The notes: a model not told the origin generated them from the sequence alone. Positions 8,362-17,730 are shown, numbered from the stretch's first letter. The stretch: DNA of 64,000 nucleotides from Novosphingobium endophyticum (GCF_014640675.1 NZ_BMHK01000018.1:811-64810); one strand, 5' to 3'. A program made the numbers and translations.

Positions 8362-9615
8362 TCATCCCATGCCTGTCATGCGGCTCGGCGTCAGTCCGAA
8401 TTGCCGAAACCCGTATGCGACGGCTTCCGCGTCGAAGTCATCGCCTTGAGCGGTGCGTTGCAAGGCCATGCGCAAGGCGTGGCCGACCATCCAGAACGAG
8501 AGTGCAAAGGCGTCGAAGGCGTCATCGCCCACAGGGTCGAATGCGGGATCACGTTTGCGCGTGTGATACAGTCCGCGCGTCATGCGAAAATGGCGTGCCA
8601 GTCCGGAAAAGTTGGGGTCGCGGGCCGCGACCAGTTCCAGCTCCGAATATGCGATCAGCAGGGAAACTGAACTTTTGCCCGTGAAGGTCACGATCCGCTC
8701 GGCCAGTTCGGAATCGTAGCTCTCGCCTTCCGCCACGCCAAGCGATTGGGTGAAGGCGATGATTTCCCGGTGAATGGTCCTGTAGGTGGCATAGATGAGA
8801 TGCTGCCGGGTCGAGAAATAGTGCGACACCGCGGAAGCTGACGTGTTGGCGTTCGCAGCCACCGTGCGAAAGCTCAAGGCGCCCGGGCCTTGTTCGATCG
8901 CCATGCGCATCGCCCCTTCGAGGATCGATTGGGCCGTGGCGGTAACGGGCATGTCCAGGTCGAGGGCAAGGGGCGGTTTGGCCAATGTTCCGCGCAATAT
9001 CGAACGGAACCACAATGGCGGGGTGCGCCGCTCGGGCGGGCGGAGCGCGCGTTCGACTATTTCGCGGGACAGAACCTGTGCTTCGGGTCCCTGGTCGATG
9101 CCGCTCATATGCAGCATCAGGCCGAGGTGCAGTTCGAACAGGAACACGCCCATGGCGGGCGAGTGTCGGCTGTCGCGCGCGACGCCCTGCCAGTGATCGG
9201 ACACCGACGTTGCCCAGAGTTCGGCCTCCGCGATATGTCTCGGTTCGCGCAGTACCAGCGCCATGAATTCGCAGATGGCCACTTGCTCGAGCCGATCCTC
9301 CACGCTGCCGAGCCCGAGCATCGCGAGTACCGCGTCGGCGAGATCAGCATATCCGCCGCACGTCTCCTGAAAGGATCGTGCATAGGAGTTGAGCCGCCGC
9401 ACATGACGGTCCCCCAAACAGCCGAACGTGCAATTGAGAAGGCGGTCCTTTGATCCGAACTGGTATCGGATAGTGGCCGCGGGATGGCCCGATGCATCCG
9501 CGAGCGAACGTAACGTAGTGCCTTGAACACCATGGTCGCGCAGAAAATCGGCGGATTTCTCCAGCAATTCCCCGGACAGACGCGAGCAGGTGACTGAACG
9601 ATTCTTTCCTGTCAC
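8362..9615 (-). CDS. Tandem-domain TetR-family regulator
   Basis: Protein of 417 residues from a GTG at 9615; the frame stays open to 9996, but the extra part does not look like protein. It contains two TetR-type DNA-binding domains in one chain. The first, near residues 16-60, has LRSLADASG followed by ATIRYQFGSKDRLL. The second, near 205-250, has FRTVAANANTSASAVSHYFSTRQHLI. Each is followed by a helical ligand-domain-like region. Ordinary TetR proteins have about 200 residues and act as dimers, so this is effectively a fused pair. It lies upstream of the TonB operon on the same strand. The exact start is uncertain, with no clear ribosome-binding site. Confidence 0.75.
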   Translation of the reverse strand: MTGKNRSVTCSRLSGELLEKSADFLRDHGVQGTTLRSLADASGHPAATIRYQFGSKDRLLNCTFGCLGDRHVRRLNSYARSFQETCGGYADLADAVLAMLGLGSVEDRLEQVAICEFMALVLREPRHIAEAELWATSVSDHWQGVARDSRHSPAMGVFLFELHLGLMLHMSGIDQGPEAQVLSREIVERALRPPERRTPPLWFRSILRGTLAKPPLALDLDMPVTATAQSILEGAMRMAIEQGPGALSFRTVAANANTSASAVSHYFSTRQHLIYATYRTIHREIIAFTQSLGVAEGESYDSELAERIVTFTGKSSVSLLIAYSELELVAARDPNFSGLARHFRMTRGLYHTRKRDPAFDPVGDDAFDAFALSFWMVGHALRMALQRTAQGDDFDAEAVAYGFRQFGLTPSRMTGMG

Positions 9616-10412
9616 TGCCGTCGCCCATTGTTCGCTCGATGTGGAACCGCACCGGCGTGGCCGGAGAACGGTCGTTCGAAATAGGGTTTGTTCGTTTGAT
9701 CGTCCAGCTTCGCGTGGTTGAGATAGGGCCCGTCGAACCGGCATAAAGGAGGGTCGGCCGCCGGATCCCGTCCGGGACAGGCTCGTGCGGCCTTCCCGGT
9801 CCATGACCGCCACCAAAGAGAGCATAGCTCGAGGCATCGAAAAACAGGTCGGCGCCGTCATCGGCGGTCTACGCTCTTGGAGAATCAGCATGGGATATTC
9901 AGCCATGGAGCCCGCCGTACATGCGGGCCAGTGGGGCCAAGGTGCCCACTCAAACCGCGCGATATCTGGGCCATCCGGTTCTAGCTGGACGAACACAGGT
10001 GGCTGCGCGATTGGGCACTGTTCGACCCCGCGATCGAAGTAAACTGCGTGGATGCGATCTCGTGAAAATCAGGGTCGGCGATACTGCAACAGGGGGACCC
10101 CCCCGCAATTGCTCGACTGTCAGCCAACAGAAGACCGGCAGGCCCGTCCAGATCATGATGGAAGCGCGAAAGAGCCTGACGGCGTGACTCGAAAGACGCG
10201 GAGGCAACGCCTACAACTTCGCCTTCCCCAGTCGAATTGACTAACTCTGTCATTTGAGCACCAGGAAGTATGCTCATCTGAGATCAAACCGGCTCCTGGG
10301 TCCTCTCGGGGTGCCGGTGTGGCCGCATTAATGGTCGGCAGCTCACATGACGAGGACGTCGGTCAAGGTTTAAAGTCGTGACAGCATTTGTTGTCTCCTT
10401 GGCGATGGGATC
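9616..10412. other. Non-coding stretch before the IS110 element
   Basis: About 800 bases without a supportable gene. The TetR reading frame continues open into its first part but shows no family features. No strong hairpin or repeat was seen. Confidence 0.4.
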
Positions 10413-11871
10413 CAGGCTTTGCCCGTTGCATGACGCGGATCGACGGATCGACCCATATCCAGCTCACATGCGGTCGCCGTTCGGAACGGCTGCACCATTA
10501 TCCCGCTTGCGGCGGGCACGGGCTCAGGAAAACGAGACCAGTCTTTCAGGCGGCATCTGAAGCCAACTGCCATTTCGGTTCGCCTCCTGGATCCACGGAG
10601 CTGATCGGGCTCCGGGGATGGTTGGAAGGTGTTGCGTCAGGCGGCCTTCATTATGGCTCCTTCGATGACCACACCTGCAGTCGCATACTTCCACAGGGCG
10701 ATCAGGAGCTTGCGAGCAAGCGCGACGATTGCCGGCTTTTTGTGTCGACCACCGTTGTGTCGCACGCGCTCCTGGAACCAGCGCGCGAGTGCGGAGTCCG
10801 GCTGATAGCGGACCCAGAGCCATGACAGCTCCACCATGGTCGTTCGAAGTCTGGCGTTGCCAGCCTTGGAGACGCCCTGCTCGTGTCTGATCGAACCGCT
10901 TTGCCAGGGCGTGGGTGCCAGTCCGGCATAGGCTGCGAGCTGGCGCCGATTATCAAACTGGCGAAACAGCCCCTCAGAGTAAAGGATGGTCGCGAACTCG
11001 GGTCCGATGCCCTTGAGTTGAGGAGCATCGCCGCGGGCGTATTGTCCGCCTGTGCCGCCATGAGCAAAGCGCGTTCTTCCTCGACGGTTTTGATCTGTTC
11101 GATGATCAGCTCGAGACGATCGAGTTCTCGATCAATCTGCGACCTGACATGAGCCGCGAGAACGCGTCCATCGCCTGTTCTGAGGTCTCCGAGGCGATCT
11201 CGGCGATCCCGACGGAGCGGCTCATATCCGGTGATGCCCTGTGTGAAGAGCAAACCTTTGATCCGGTTGATATGCTGGGTGCGCTCGATGATCAGCACCT
11301 GGCGCTCGCGGCAGATGCGACGCCGATCTTCCTCCTCGACGCTGGGTGGCCTGACCATAGCGCAGACGCGTGGTTCGCCTCGCTTGTAGGCGAGCAAAGC
11401 ACGGACCAACGCTTCGCCATCGATCTTGTCCGTCTTCGCACGTCGGCGTCGGCGGGATGTGGCGATCGACGCCGGGTCAACGACATGGCTCTCGATACCT
11501 TCGTTCTCCAGGACCCGGTGGATCCAGAAACCATCGAGACCCGCCTCCTGGATGACGATAAGCCCGAATTCCTGTCCGGTTCGCGCCTGCGCCTTCGCAC
11601 GAAGCTGGGCGAAGCGCTCCATCAACCCGGCAACATCGCCAGCGCGGACAACATGCTTCGACATCCGCTCGCCGGCGCCTGGCGACAAAGACGTGATCAG
11701 CAACGTTGATTTAGAGAGTTCCATCGAAACGAAGATCGCGCCAAGATCTATACGGATAGCGGCGGGCGCATCGGGTCGATCTGCTGCAAGCATGGTTGCC
11801 TCCACGGAGTTAGGGGTCAGCAACCGCACTCTGCCACAGTGTCAGCCGCTATCCACCCTCGCCATGGGATC
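10413..11871 (-). mobile_element. IS110-family insertion element (ends tentative)
   Basis: The element encloses an IS110-type transposase. The ends are proposed from an 8-base match ATGGGATC present once on each side (10405-10412 and 11864-11871), within an 11-base context differing at one base. This would fit the single target-core copies that flank such elements, which do not make ordinary target duplications. About 220 bases of non-coding sequence lie 3' of the transposase gene. The boundaries are weakly supported. Confidence 0.45.
10637..11793 (-). pseudogene. IS110-family transposase, frameshifted
   Basis: The N-terminal DEDD-type catalytic domain is seen up to about base 11040 (ELSKSTLLI, VIQEAGLDGFWIHR, AKTDKIDGEALVR). 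The C-terminal domain (LKGIGPEFATILYSEG, YAGLAPTPWQSGS, then MVELSWLWVRYQPDS to the end at 10637) continues in another frame. Joining the two needs one missing base near 11030. The start at 11793 follows GGAGG. In this subfamily the first catalytic acid position reads Glu in ELSK. The protein would be about 385 residues if restored. A sequencing error cannot be excluded. It marks the left edge of the mobile block. Confidence 0.8.
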
Positions 11872-12186
11872 TTTCAGGAGGCCGATTAGGCTGGGCCAAC
11901 GTCGGCTATGTCGGCGGAGTCCCCCTTCAGAGCGACGGTTCCACCGCCTTCGTCGGGGGGGCGAACGGTTCATAGGCGGGGTTGCCGATGCGCCCCGTTT
12001 CCGGCATCATTGCATACACGGGACGGAAATCTGGCGGCCGTCCCGAAGGATTATCCTGCCAGGCATCATTACGCTCGGCCTCGCGCGTCGGGTGGTTGCT
12101 GACAGCCGCTGCAGCGCGGCGAACAGAGAACACCGCTTGCACCTTTCCGTGCCTGAGTGCGCGGACCGCCAGTGTGCAGGTCTGTC
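11872..12186. other. Short gap after the IS110 element
   Basis: About 315 bases. A 71-codon minus-strand frame at 11927-12142 is the only candidate; it matches no family I know and was not called. Confidence 0.4.
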
Positions 12187-12819
12187 ATGACATCGAAGTA
12201 TCCGACAAAGCGCGATCGTTCGCCGATCGTCTCGCCCACCTCGCGCCGAGCGCTGCTGGGCGCCTTGGCCGCCGCGCCGGTTGCGGCCCCGACCATGGCC
12301 GGCGCGGCAATCGCCACCAGCCCCAATGCCACGTTCGCAGAACGGCAATTCGTCTGGGCTGATGAGCCCGCTGTGCTCCGCCGAACACGCGCCGGGCGCA
12401 GTCTCAGCCGCGTGCGGTACCACAATGCCGAACAGTTCTTCGCCGGCATCGAGGAGGGGATTATCGGCGAAGGGCCGAACCTTCTCTACCATACCGGCAT
12501 CGTTCTCCAGCTCGGCCTCTCCGCGCACCTCATCGACGTGGGCTTCGACGACCGATGGTGCGCGCGCCATGTCGGGCTGCACATCGACCGATCGCTCGCG
12601 CTCGCGGACGCAACCGGGCTTGGCCTCAATGCCCCCGAGATCGAACGGCTTGCCCGCTTCCTTTCGCCCTACGGCAAATGGCGCCAAGCCGATATCGGCA
12701 GCCAGCCTGCCTGGCCCTGGTCGAGAGCCGAGCTGCGCCCCCTTACGCGCACGTTGCTCGATCAGGTGCGATCGGTAACGGGGCACGCGCGTCCCGCGCG
12801 GGGGGAGGCGGCATCATGA
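12187..12819 (+). CDS. Uncharacterised protein with a Tat-like leader
   Basis: Protein of 210 residues from the ATG at 12187. The N-terminus has SRRALLGALAAAPVAAPT, a twin-arginine-like leader, so export is possible. The rest is soluble, with a tryptophan-rich stretch and no catalytic motif I can name. The stop overlaps the start of the sigma-like gene by four bases (ATGA), so the two form an operon. Placement next to traC/traD suggests it travels with the mobilisation module. Function unknown. Confidence 0.6.
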   Translation: MTSKYPTKRDRSPIVSPTSRRALLGALAAAPVAAPTMAGAAIATSPNATFAERQFVWADEPAVLRRTRAGRSLSRVRYHNAEQFFAGIEEGIIGEGPNLLYHTGIVLQLGLSAHLIDVGFDDRWCARHVGLHIDRSLALADATGLGLNAPEIERLARFLSPYGKWRQADIGSQPAWPWSRAELRPLTRTLLDQVRSVTGHARPARGEAAS

Positions 12820-13292
12820 CGGATAGCACTGGCAGTCATCTGGCAGTCCTCCGCCTGCGCTGCCGGGTCCTGGCCATGCGATGGATGACGGCGCGCTCGC
12901 GCGCGTCAGCGCCGCCCGGCGCAGCCCGGCTTTCCCGTATGCAAGAGGCTTTGGAAAGCATGCCGGACCTCACCCGCGAAGTGTTCATGATGCACCGCTT
13001 CGACGATCTGCCCTATCGCCGGATCGCGGTCCGCGTCGGGATCGGCGTCGATGAGGTCGAAGCGCATATGGTAACCGCGCTTACGCTTCTCGGACGGGCC
13101 TCGCGCGGCGAGCATGAGCCGCCCCGCTGCTCTCGGCATCGAGATCGAAGGCGCGCTTGCCGCGCCTGCGCCATAGCGCCCGGTGCTGCTGCGCATTTTC
13201 GCCGCGCAGCCGCGCAGCGATGTCGAGCAACGCGCCGTAGAGGACGGCACGGTCGTCGTCAGCCAGTTCGACGAGATCGGCCTTCACGATGA
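12816..13292 (+). CDS. Small sigma-70 region-4-like protein
   Basis: The ATG overlaps the stop of the preceding gene. Residues about 40-95 (MQEALESMPDLTREVFMMHRFDDLPYRRIAVRVGI in sense, described here in parts) resemble region 4 of ECF sigma factors: a PxxxREVFxxHRFxxLxYxxIA pattern leading into a helix-turn-helix. There is no region 2, so it is not a full sigma factor and may be a DNA-binding accessory. After LLGRASRG (about residue 95) the chain becomes low-complexity Arg/Ala and runs opposite to traD for 212 bases, so the real C-terminus may be shorter or a junction may have removed the original stop. Confidence 0.5.
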   Translation: MTDSTGSHLAVLRLRCRVLAMRWMTARSRASAPPGAARLSRMQEALESMPDLTREVFMMHRFDDLPYRRIAVRVGIGVDEVEAHMVTALTLLGRASRGEHEPPRCSRHRDRRRACRACAIAPGAAAHFRRAAAQRCRATRRRGRHGRRQPVRRDRPSR

Positions 13293-13368
13293 GCCCGCCC
13301 AGCTCGATCAGATGCCGCGTGCGTGTCCGGCGCTTGACCTGCCACTCGCGCATGTCGGTTCGCGCCAT
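13081..13368 (-). CDS. traD: Conjugal transfer protein TraD (Ti type)
   Basis: Small protein of 95 residues with the family pattern: a basic stretch KRRTRTRH, then LIELGGLIVKADL, then a helix with DDRAVLYGALLDIAARL. In Ti/Ri-type systems TraC and TraD are small accessory proteins coded opposite to traA. The ATG at 13366-13368 follows the traC stop by seven bases. The tail after RRRGKRAFD is Ala/Arg-rich and overlaps the convergent sigma-like gene, which suggests a rearranged end. Confidence 0.75.
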   Translation of the reverse strand: MARTDMREWQVKRRTRTRHLIELGGLIVKADLVELADDDRAVLYGALLDIAARLRGENAQQHRALWRRRGKRAFDLDAESSGAAHARRARPVREA

Positions 13369-13375
13369 GACTGCC

Positions 13376-13681
13376 TCAAGCCGATGCTGCGCCGCCGCCG
13401 AGCGGGAGAGTGCTTTGCGCGTCGCGGTGAGCTCGCGGCGCAGATGCTCGCGCCTTGCCCCGAAAGAAGGCCGCCCCGCTCTTGCGCCAGGCCTCCTTTC
13501 TGCCCGCATCCCTATTGGCTGCCGCATCGAGCAATGCGCCCGCCAGCACATCGGCATCGAGCGCATCGGCGCCGGTCGCCACGACCAGTTCGCCGAGCTG
13601 GCGCACACGGCGTTCCTTGAGCTGCTTTGCCTTCTCGGCAAGCGCCTTCAGTTCCGAATCGAAGTCGCGCGGTTTACGCAT
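13376..13681 (-). CDS. traC: Conjugal transfer protein TraC (Ti type)
   Basis: Protein of 101 residues: a charged helical start (DFDSELKALAEKAKQLKERR), then VRQLGELVVATGADALDADVLAGALL, then a basic C-terminal part with WRKSGAAFFRG, the layout of TraC in Ti-type mobilisation systems, where it helps process oriT. It is divergent from traA, with the candidate oriT between the two starts, and is followed directly by traD. Symbols are used by resemblance; there is no sign of a mating-pair-formation system in the window. Confidence 0.8.
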   Translation of the reverse strand: MRKPRDFDSELKALAEKAKQLKERRVRQLGELVVATGADALDADVLAGALLDAAANRDAGRKEAWRKSGAAFFRGKARASAPRAHRDAQSTLPLGGGAASA

Positions 13682-13774
13682 GGCAAAGTCTCCATCGATG
13701 AGTGATGCGCCTATGATAGAAGAGCAGCCTCATCGATGCAGTAGAGTCGCCGGGACGCTCTGAAACGATGCGGT

Positions 13775-13825
13775 CCCTTCCCGGATTTTAATGGGGAAGG
13801 GCGCGCTTATACGTCGTTCCGACGT
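13775..13825. other. Candidate origin of transfer (oriT)
   Basis: The region between divergent traC and traA holds an 8-base perfect inverted repeat (CCCTTCCC at 13775-13782, GGGAAGGG at 13794-13801), then GGGCGCGCTTATACGTCG, then a second inverted repeat ACGTCG-TTC-CGACGT (13811-13825). The opposite-strand TAAGCGCGCCC resembles the nic core (TAAGTGCGCCCT-like) of Q-type and Ti oriT sites. Position and structure both fit relaxase nicking by the adjacent TraA. Confidence 0.7.
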
Positions 13826-13855
13826 GCGCTCAGAAGTGTAACTGGTATCGCTGTC

Positions 13856-16804
13856 ATGGCGATCTACCATTTCAGCGTACAGGTTATCGGGCGCAAGGCG
13901 GGCCGCTCCGCCGTGTCGGCGGCGGCCTACCGCGCGGGCCAGCGGCTGCACGATGAGCGCCTCGACCGAACTCACGATTTCCGCGCCCGCTCCGGTGTCG
14001 AGCACAGCGAAATCCTCCTGCCCGAAGGCGCGCCCGAACGCTTCCTGGATCGCGAGCAGCTTTGGAACGAAGTCGAGGCGGTCGAGGTCCGCAAGGACGC
14101 ACAGCTGGCGCGCGAGGTCGAGTTTGCCATTCCGCGCGAAATGACCAGGGCCGACGGCATCGAGCTGGCCCGCGACTTCGTACAGACCGAGTTCGTCGAC
14201 CGGGGCATGATCGCCGACCTTAATGTCCATTGCGATATCGGCGTGGACGGTCAGCCAAAGCCCCATGCCCATGTCATGCTCACCCTGCGCGAGGTCGGCG
14301 AAGACGGGTTCGGGGCGAAGGTGCGCGAATGGAACGAGCATGCGAATGTCGGCCTGTGGCGCGAACGCTGGGAGACCCATGTCAACGCGCGGCTCGCCGA
14401 ACTCGACATTGACGCGCGCATCGATCACCGCTCGCTGGAAGCGCAGGGCATCGACCTTGAGCCGCAGGCCAAGATCGGCGCCCCCGCGCAGCGCATGGAG
14501 CGCCAGGGCCAGCTTGCCGACCGCGCCGAAATCCACCGCGAGATCGCGCGTGAGAATGGGGCGCGGATCATCGCCAATCCCCGCCTCGCTCTGGACGCGA
14601 TCACCCATAGCCAAGCCACGTTCACCACCCGCGACATGGCGATGTTCGTGCATCGCCATTCGGACGGGGCCGAGCAGTTCAACGCCGCGATGAGCGCCGT
14701 GCGCGGCTCGCCCGATCTGATCGCGCTCGGCAAGGATGGACTTGGGCAAGAGCGCTTCACCAGCCGTGAGATGATCGAGACCGAGCAGCGGCTCAGCCAA
14801 GCCGCCGAATTGATGGCGCAGCGCGAGCGGCATCGCGTGCCCGCGAGTGACCGGGACGGCGCGCTGGCGCGCGCGGGCCAGCGCGGGCTGGACCTGTCGG
14901 GCGAGCAGCGTGCGGCATTCGAGCATGTGACCGACCGGCAGGGGCTGAGCGTGGTCGTCGGCTATGCCGGCACCGGCAAGAGCGCGATGCTCGGCGTGGC
15001 GCGCGAGGCATGGGAGGACGCTGGCCTTAACGTGCGCGGCGCGGCGCTGTCGGGCATCGCCGCCGAGGGCTTGGAGAACGGCTCCGGCATCGCCTCGCGC
15101 ACCATCGCCAGCCTTGAGCTTCAGTGGAGTCAGGGCCGCGATCTGCCCACCTCGCGCGACGTGCTGGTGATCGACGAAGCAGGCATGGTCGGCACGCGCC
15201 AGATGGAACGCGTGCTTACCCATGCCCAGGAAGCCGGCGCCAAGGTCGTGCTGGTCGGCGACGCTAGCCAATTGCAGGCGATCGAGGCAGGCGCCGCGTT
15301 CCGCTCGATCGCCGAGCGGCACGGCGCCATCGAGATCGGCGAGGTCCGCCGCCAGCATGCCGACTGGCAGCGCGAGGCGACCCGCCAGCTTGCCACCGGC
15401 CGCACGGCGGAAGCGCTGCGCGGCTACGAAGGTAGGGGCATGGTGCATGCCGCCCCAACGCGCGAGACGGCGCGCGACGAATTGGTCGAGCGCTGGGACC
15501 GCGAACGGCGCGCCGAGCCCGGCGCCAGCCGCATCATCCTCACCCACACCAACGACGAGGTGCGCTCGCTCAATGATCAGGCGCGCGGCAGGCTGCGCGT
15601 AGCGGGCGAGCTTGGCGCGGAGGTGACCGTCAGAACCGAGCGCGGCGAGCGCAGCTTCGCTCCCGGCGACCGCGTGATGTTCCTGCGCAACGAGAGATCG
15701 CTGGGTGTCAAGAACGGCACGCTGGGAGAGGTCGAGCGGGTCAGCCCTGGACGCATGGCGGTGCGGCTTGATGACGGGCGCAGCGCCGCCTTCGACGTCA
15801 AGGACTATGCCCATGTCGATCACGGCTACGCGGCGACGATCCACAAGGCGCAAGGGATGACCGTGAACCGGGCGCATGTGCTGGCGACGCCGGGCATGGA
15901 CCGGCATTCCAGCTATGTCGCGCTCTCGCGCCACAGGGACGGTGTCCAGCTCCATTACGGCCGCGACGACTTTCGCGATACGGACCGTCTTGCCCGCGTG
16001 CTTGCGCGCGAGCGGGCCAAGGACATGGCGAGCGACTATGCCCGCGCCGATCCTGCCAGGACCTATGCCGAACGGCGCGGCATCACTGTGCGCGAGCGCG
16101 CCGCCGAGCATCTGTCCCGAGCTAGTCGAGGGATTATCCGCAAGGCGCCCGAGAAGGCGCGCAGCATCCCATCGGCTTCGCTCAGGGGAGCCTTTGCCAA
16201 CTTCCGGCCGAAGCCGTACACGCCGGAGGTCGCGCCGCCGCCGCAAAGCCGCGAGGCCGACGTGCGCCGCGCGGTCGAGCGCTATGCCCGCGTGCTCGAT
16301 GACATCGGCTGCATGCGCGTGCAGCACCTGCCGGTGCTGCCGCACCAGCGCGAGGCGCTGGACAGAGCGCGCGCGGGTCTCGATGCGATCGGGCCGCAGG
16401 CGCGGGCCGATCTGCAATCGGCGTTCGAACGCCGTCCCGACCTTGTTGGCCCTGCCGCTCGGGGAAACAGCCAGGCGGCCATCCGCGCGATGCAGATCGA
16501 AGCCGGGATCAGGACCGATCCCTTCCAGCGCGCCGACCGATTTGTCGAGGGCTGGCAGCGACTCCAGCGCCAGCGCGACATGCTGCTTCGCGGCGACAAT
16601 CGGGAACCGGCACGCAAGGTCGCAAGCGACATGGGGATGATGGCCAAGAGCCTTGAGCGCGACCCGCAAGTGGAATCGCTGCTGCGGGACCGGAAGAGGG
16701 CGCTCGGCATCGACATGCATGCCGTGCGCCCCATCGGCCGCGAACTCATGGATATCGCCGCGCTCGGCCGCGAGCGGTCGCGCGGCCTCGAAATCGGCAT
16801 GTAG
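13856..16804 (+). CDS. traA: Ti-type conjugative relaxase/helicase TraA (MOBQ)
   Basis: Protein of 982 residues. The N-terminal relaxase domain (to about residue 230) starts MAIYHFSVQVIGRKAGRSAV and has the metal-binding histidine motif PHAHVM with an upstream HCDIG. A RecD/TraI-like helicase follows: Walker A GYAGTGKS (about residue 369), Walker B LVIDEAGMVG (about 436), GDASQLQAIEAG, and motif V HGYAATIHKAQGMT (about 655), then YVALSRHRDG. It nicks one strand at oriT, stays bound to the 5' end and unwinds the plasmid. It is divergent from traC/traD with oriT between. The next gene follows after 10 bases. The long open frame on the other strand is a GC-bias shadow. Confidence 0.95.
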   Translation: MAIYHFSVQVIGRKAGRSAVSAAAYRAGQRLHDERLDRTHDFRARSGVEHSEILLPEGAPERFLDREQLWNEVEAVEVRKDAQLAREVEFAIPREMTRADGIELARDFVQTEFVDRGMIADLNVHCDIGVDGQPKPHAHVMLTLREVGEDGFGAKVREWNEHANVGLWRERWETHVNARLAELDIDARIDHRSLEAQGIDLEPQAKIGAPAQRMERQGQLADRAEIHREIARENGARIIANPRLALDAITHSQATFTTRDMAMFVHRHSDGAEQFNAAMSAVRGSPDLIALGKDGLGQERFTSREMIETEQRLSQAAELMAQRERHRVPASDRDGALARAGQRGLDLSGEQRAAFEHVTDRQGLSVVVGYAGTGKSAMLGVAREAWEDAGLNVRGAALSGIAAEGLENGSGIASRTIASLELQWSQGRDLPTSRDVLVIDEAGMVGTRQMERVLTHAQEAGAKVVLVGDASQLQAIEAGAAFRSIAERHGAIEIGEVRRQHADWQREATRQLATGRTAEALRGYEGRGMVHAAPTRETARDELVERWDRERRAEPGASRIILTHTNDEVRSLNDQARGRLRVAGELGAEVTVRTERGERSFAPGDRVMFLRNERSLGVKNGTLGEVERVSPGRMAVRLDDGRSAAFDVKDYAHVDHGYAATIHKAQGMTVNRAHVLATPGMDRHSSYVALSRHRDGVQLHYGRDDFRDTDRLARVLARERAKDMASDYARADPARTYAERRGITVRERAAEHLSRASRGIIRKAPEKARSIPSASLRGAFANFRPKPYTPEVAPPPQSREADVRRAVERYARVLDDIGCMRVQHLPVLPHQREALDRARAGLDAIGPQARADLQSAFERRPDLVGPAARGNSQAAIRAMQIEAGIRTDPFQRADRFVEGWQRLQRQRDMLLRGDNREPARKVASDMGMMAKSLERDPQVESLLRDRKRALGIDMHAVRPIGRELMDIAALGRERSRGLEIGM

Positions 16805-16814
16805 GAGAAGGCCA

Positions 16815-17519
16815 GTGGACGACAATGACATGGACACCGAGGAGCGCGATCCCGCTGCGGAAGCGTTTCTCCGGCTCGAAGGCCAGATCGCGCTCATGCG
16901 CCTGGGCGTCGAGAAACTCGCGGCGGAACGCGCCGACATCGTCATTCCGGATTACAGCGCCACCCTCGGCGAAATGACGCAGAACATCGCCTGGACCCTC
17001 GATACGCTCAGAGACATCGTCGCCAAGCCGGCAATGTCGTTCACGCCCGAGGACTGGGCGCGGCGCATCGACAGCGCCGCGCTCCAGGCCCGGCGGACCG
17101 ATCATGCCGAACTGCGTGCGTCCTGCAACCGGTTCGATTCTGCCTCGCGCGAACTTCAAACCGTGGTGGCAATCGCCCGCACCGCTCGCGATCAGCGCCG
17201 CCGCCTCCTATGGGCGGCAGGCGGCGGGCTGCTGGCAGGGATACTGCTGTGGTCGGTCTTTCCCGGCGCGTTCCTGCGCGCGCTGCCGCAGAGCTGGCTC
17301 ATGCCCGAGGGCATCGCGGCGCGCGTGCTTCGCGAGCCTACGCTGTGGGCGGCAGGGATCCGGCTGATGCAAGCCGATAGCCCGCGCGCGTGGCAGGCGC
17401 TGGCCGACGCTGCCGAAGTGTTGACCGACAATCGCCAAGCCTTTGAGAAGTGCCAGGCGGCGGCGACCAAGGCGCGTAAATCGGTGCGCTGCACGCTTGA
17501 TGTGAGGCCAGATTTGTGA
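16815..17519 (+). CDS. TraA-linked membrane protein (DUF6118-like)
   Basis: GTG start at 16815, 8 bases after AGGAG, which overlaps the traA stop. About 234 residues: an N-terminal helical, acidic part, one hydrophobic segment near residues 130-150 (LLWAAGGGLLAGILLWSVF), and a C-terminal part with two cysteines. Proteins of this layout are found directly after traA in sphingomonads and I recall them as DUF6118; I cannot verify the family here. It is probably part of the mobilisation module; function unknown. Confidence 0.6.
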   Translation: MDDNDMDTEERDPAAEAFLRLEGQIALMRLGVEKLAAERADIVIPDYSATLGEMTQNIAWTLDTLRDIVAKPAMSFTPEDWARRIDSAALQARRTDHAELRASCNRFDSASRELQTVVAIARTARDQRRRLLWAAGGGLLAGILLWSVFPGAFLRALPQSWLMPEGIAARVLREPTLWAAGIRLMQADSPRAWQALADAAEVLTDNRQAFEKCQAAATKARKSVRCTLDVRPDL

Positions 17520-17730
17520 CGCCAGCAGCAAGCTCGCGACCTGGAGGCTGTCAAACGAACTGACGATTTATCCCCTCGTGTTGCCTCACCGAAGATTGTT
17601 ACCGGGCTTAGAGCCCGCCCCGAAAGTTGTTGAGCAATACCAGCATGTTGTGATTCACGCCGTCCTGCGAGAGATGGAGTGAACGAAGGCATGGACTGGT
17701 ATTGCCCGGCAGGAGCATAGCCGGAAAGGA

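Noticed and set aside
11927..12142. 71-codon minus-strand frame after the IS110 element
   Set aside because: The sequence looks somewhat protein-like, but there is no family match, ribosome-binding site or operon partner to support it.
13730..16945. Very long open frame on the minus strand opposite traA (1071 codons)
   Set aside because: It mirrors a GC-rich plus-strand gene with full relaxase and helicase motifs, has no recognisable domain, and spans the oriT region.
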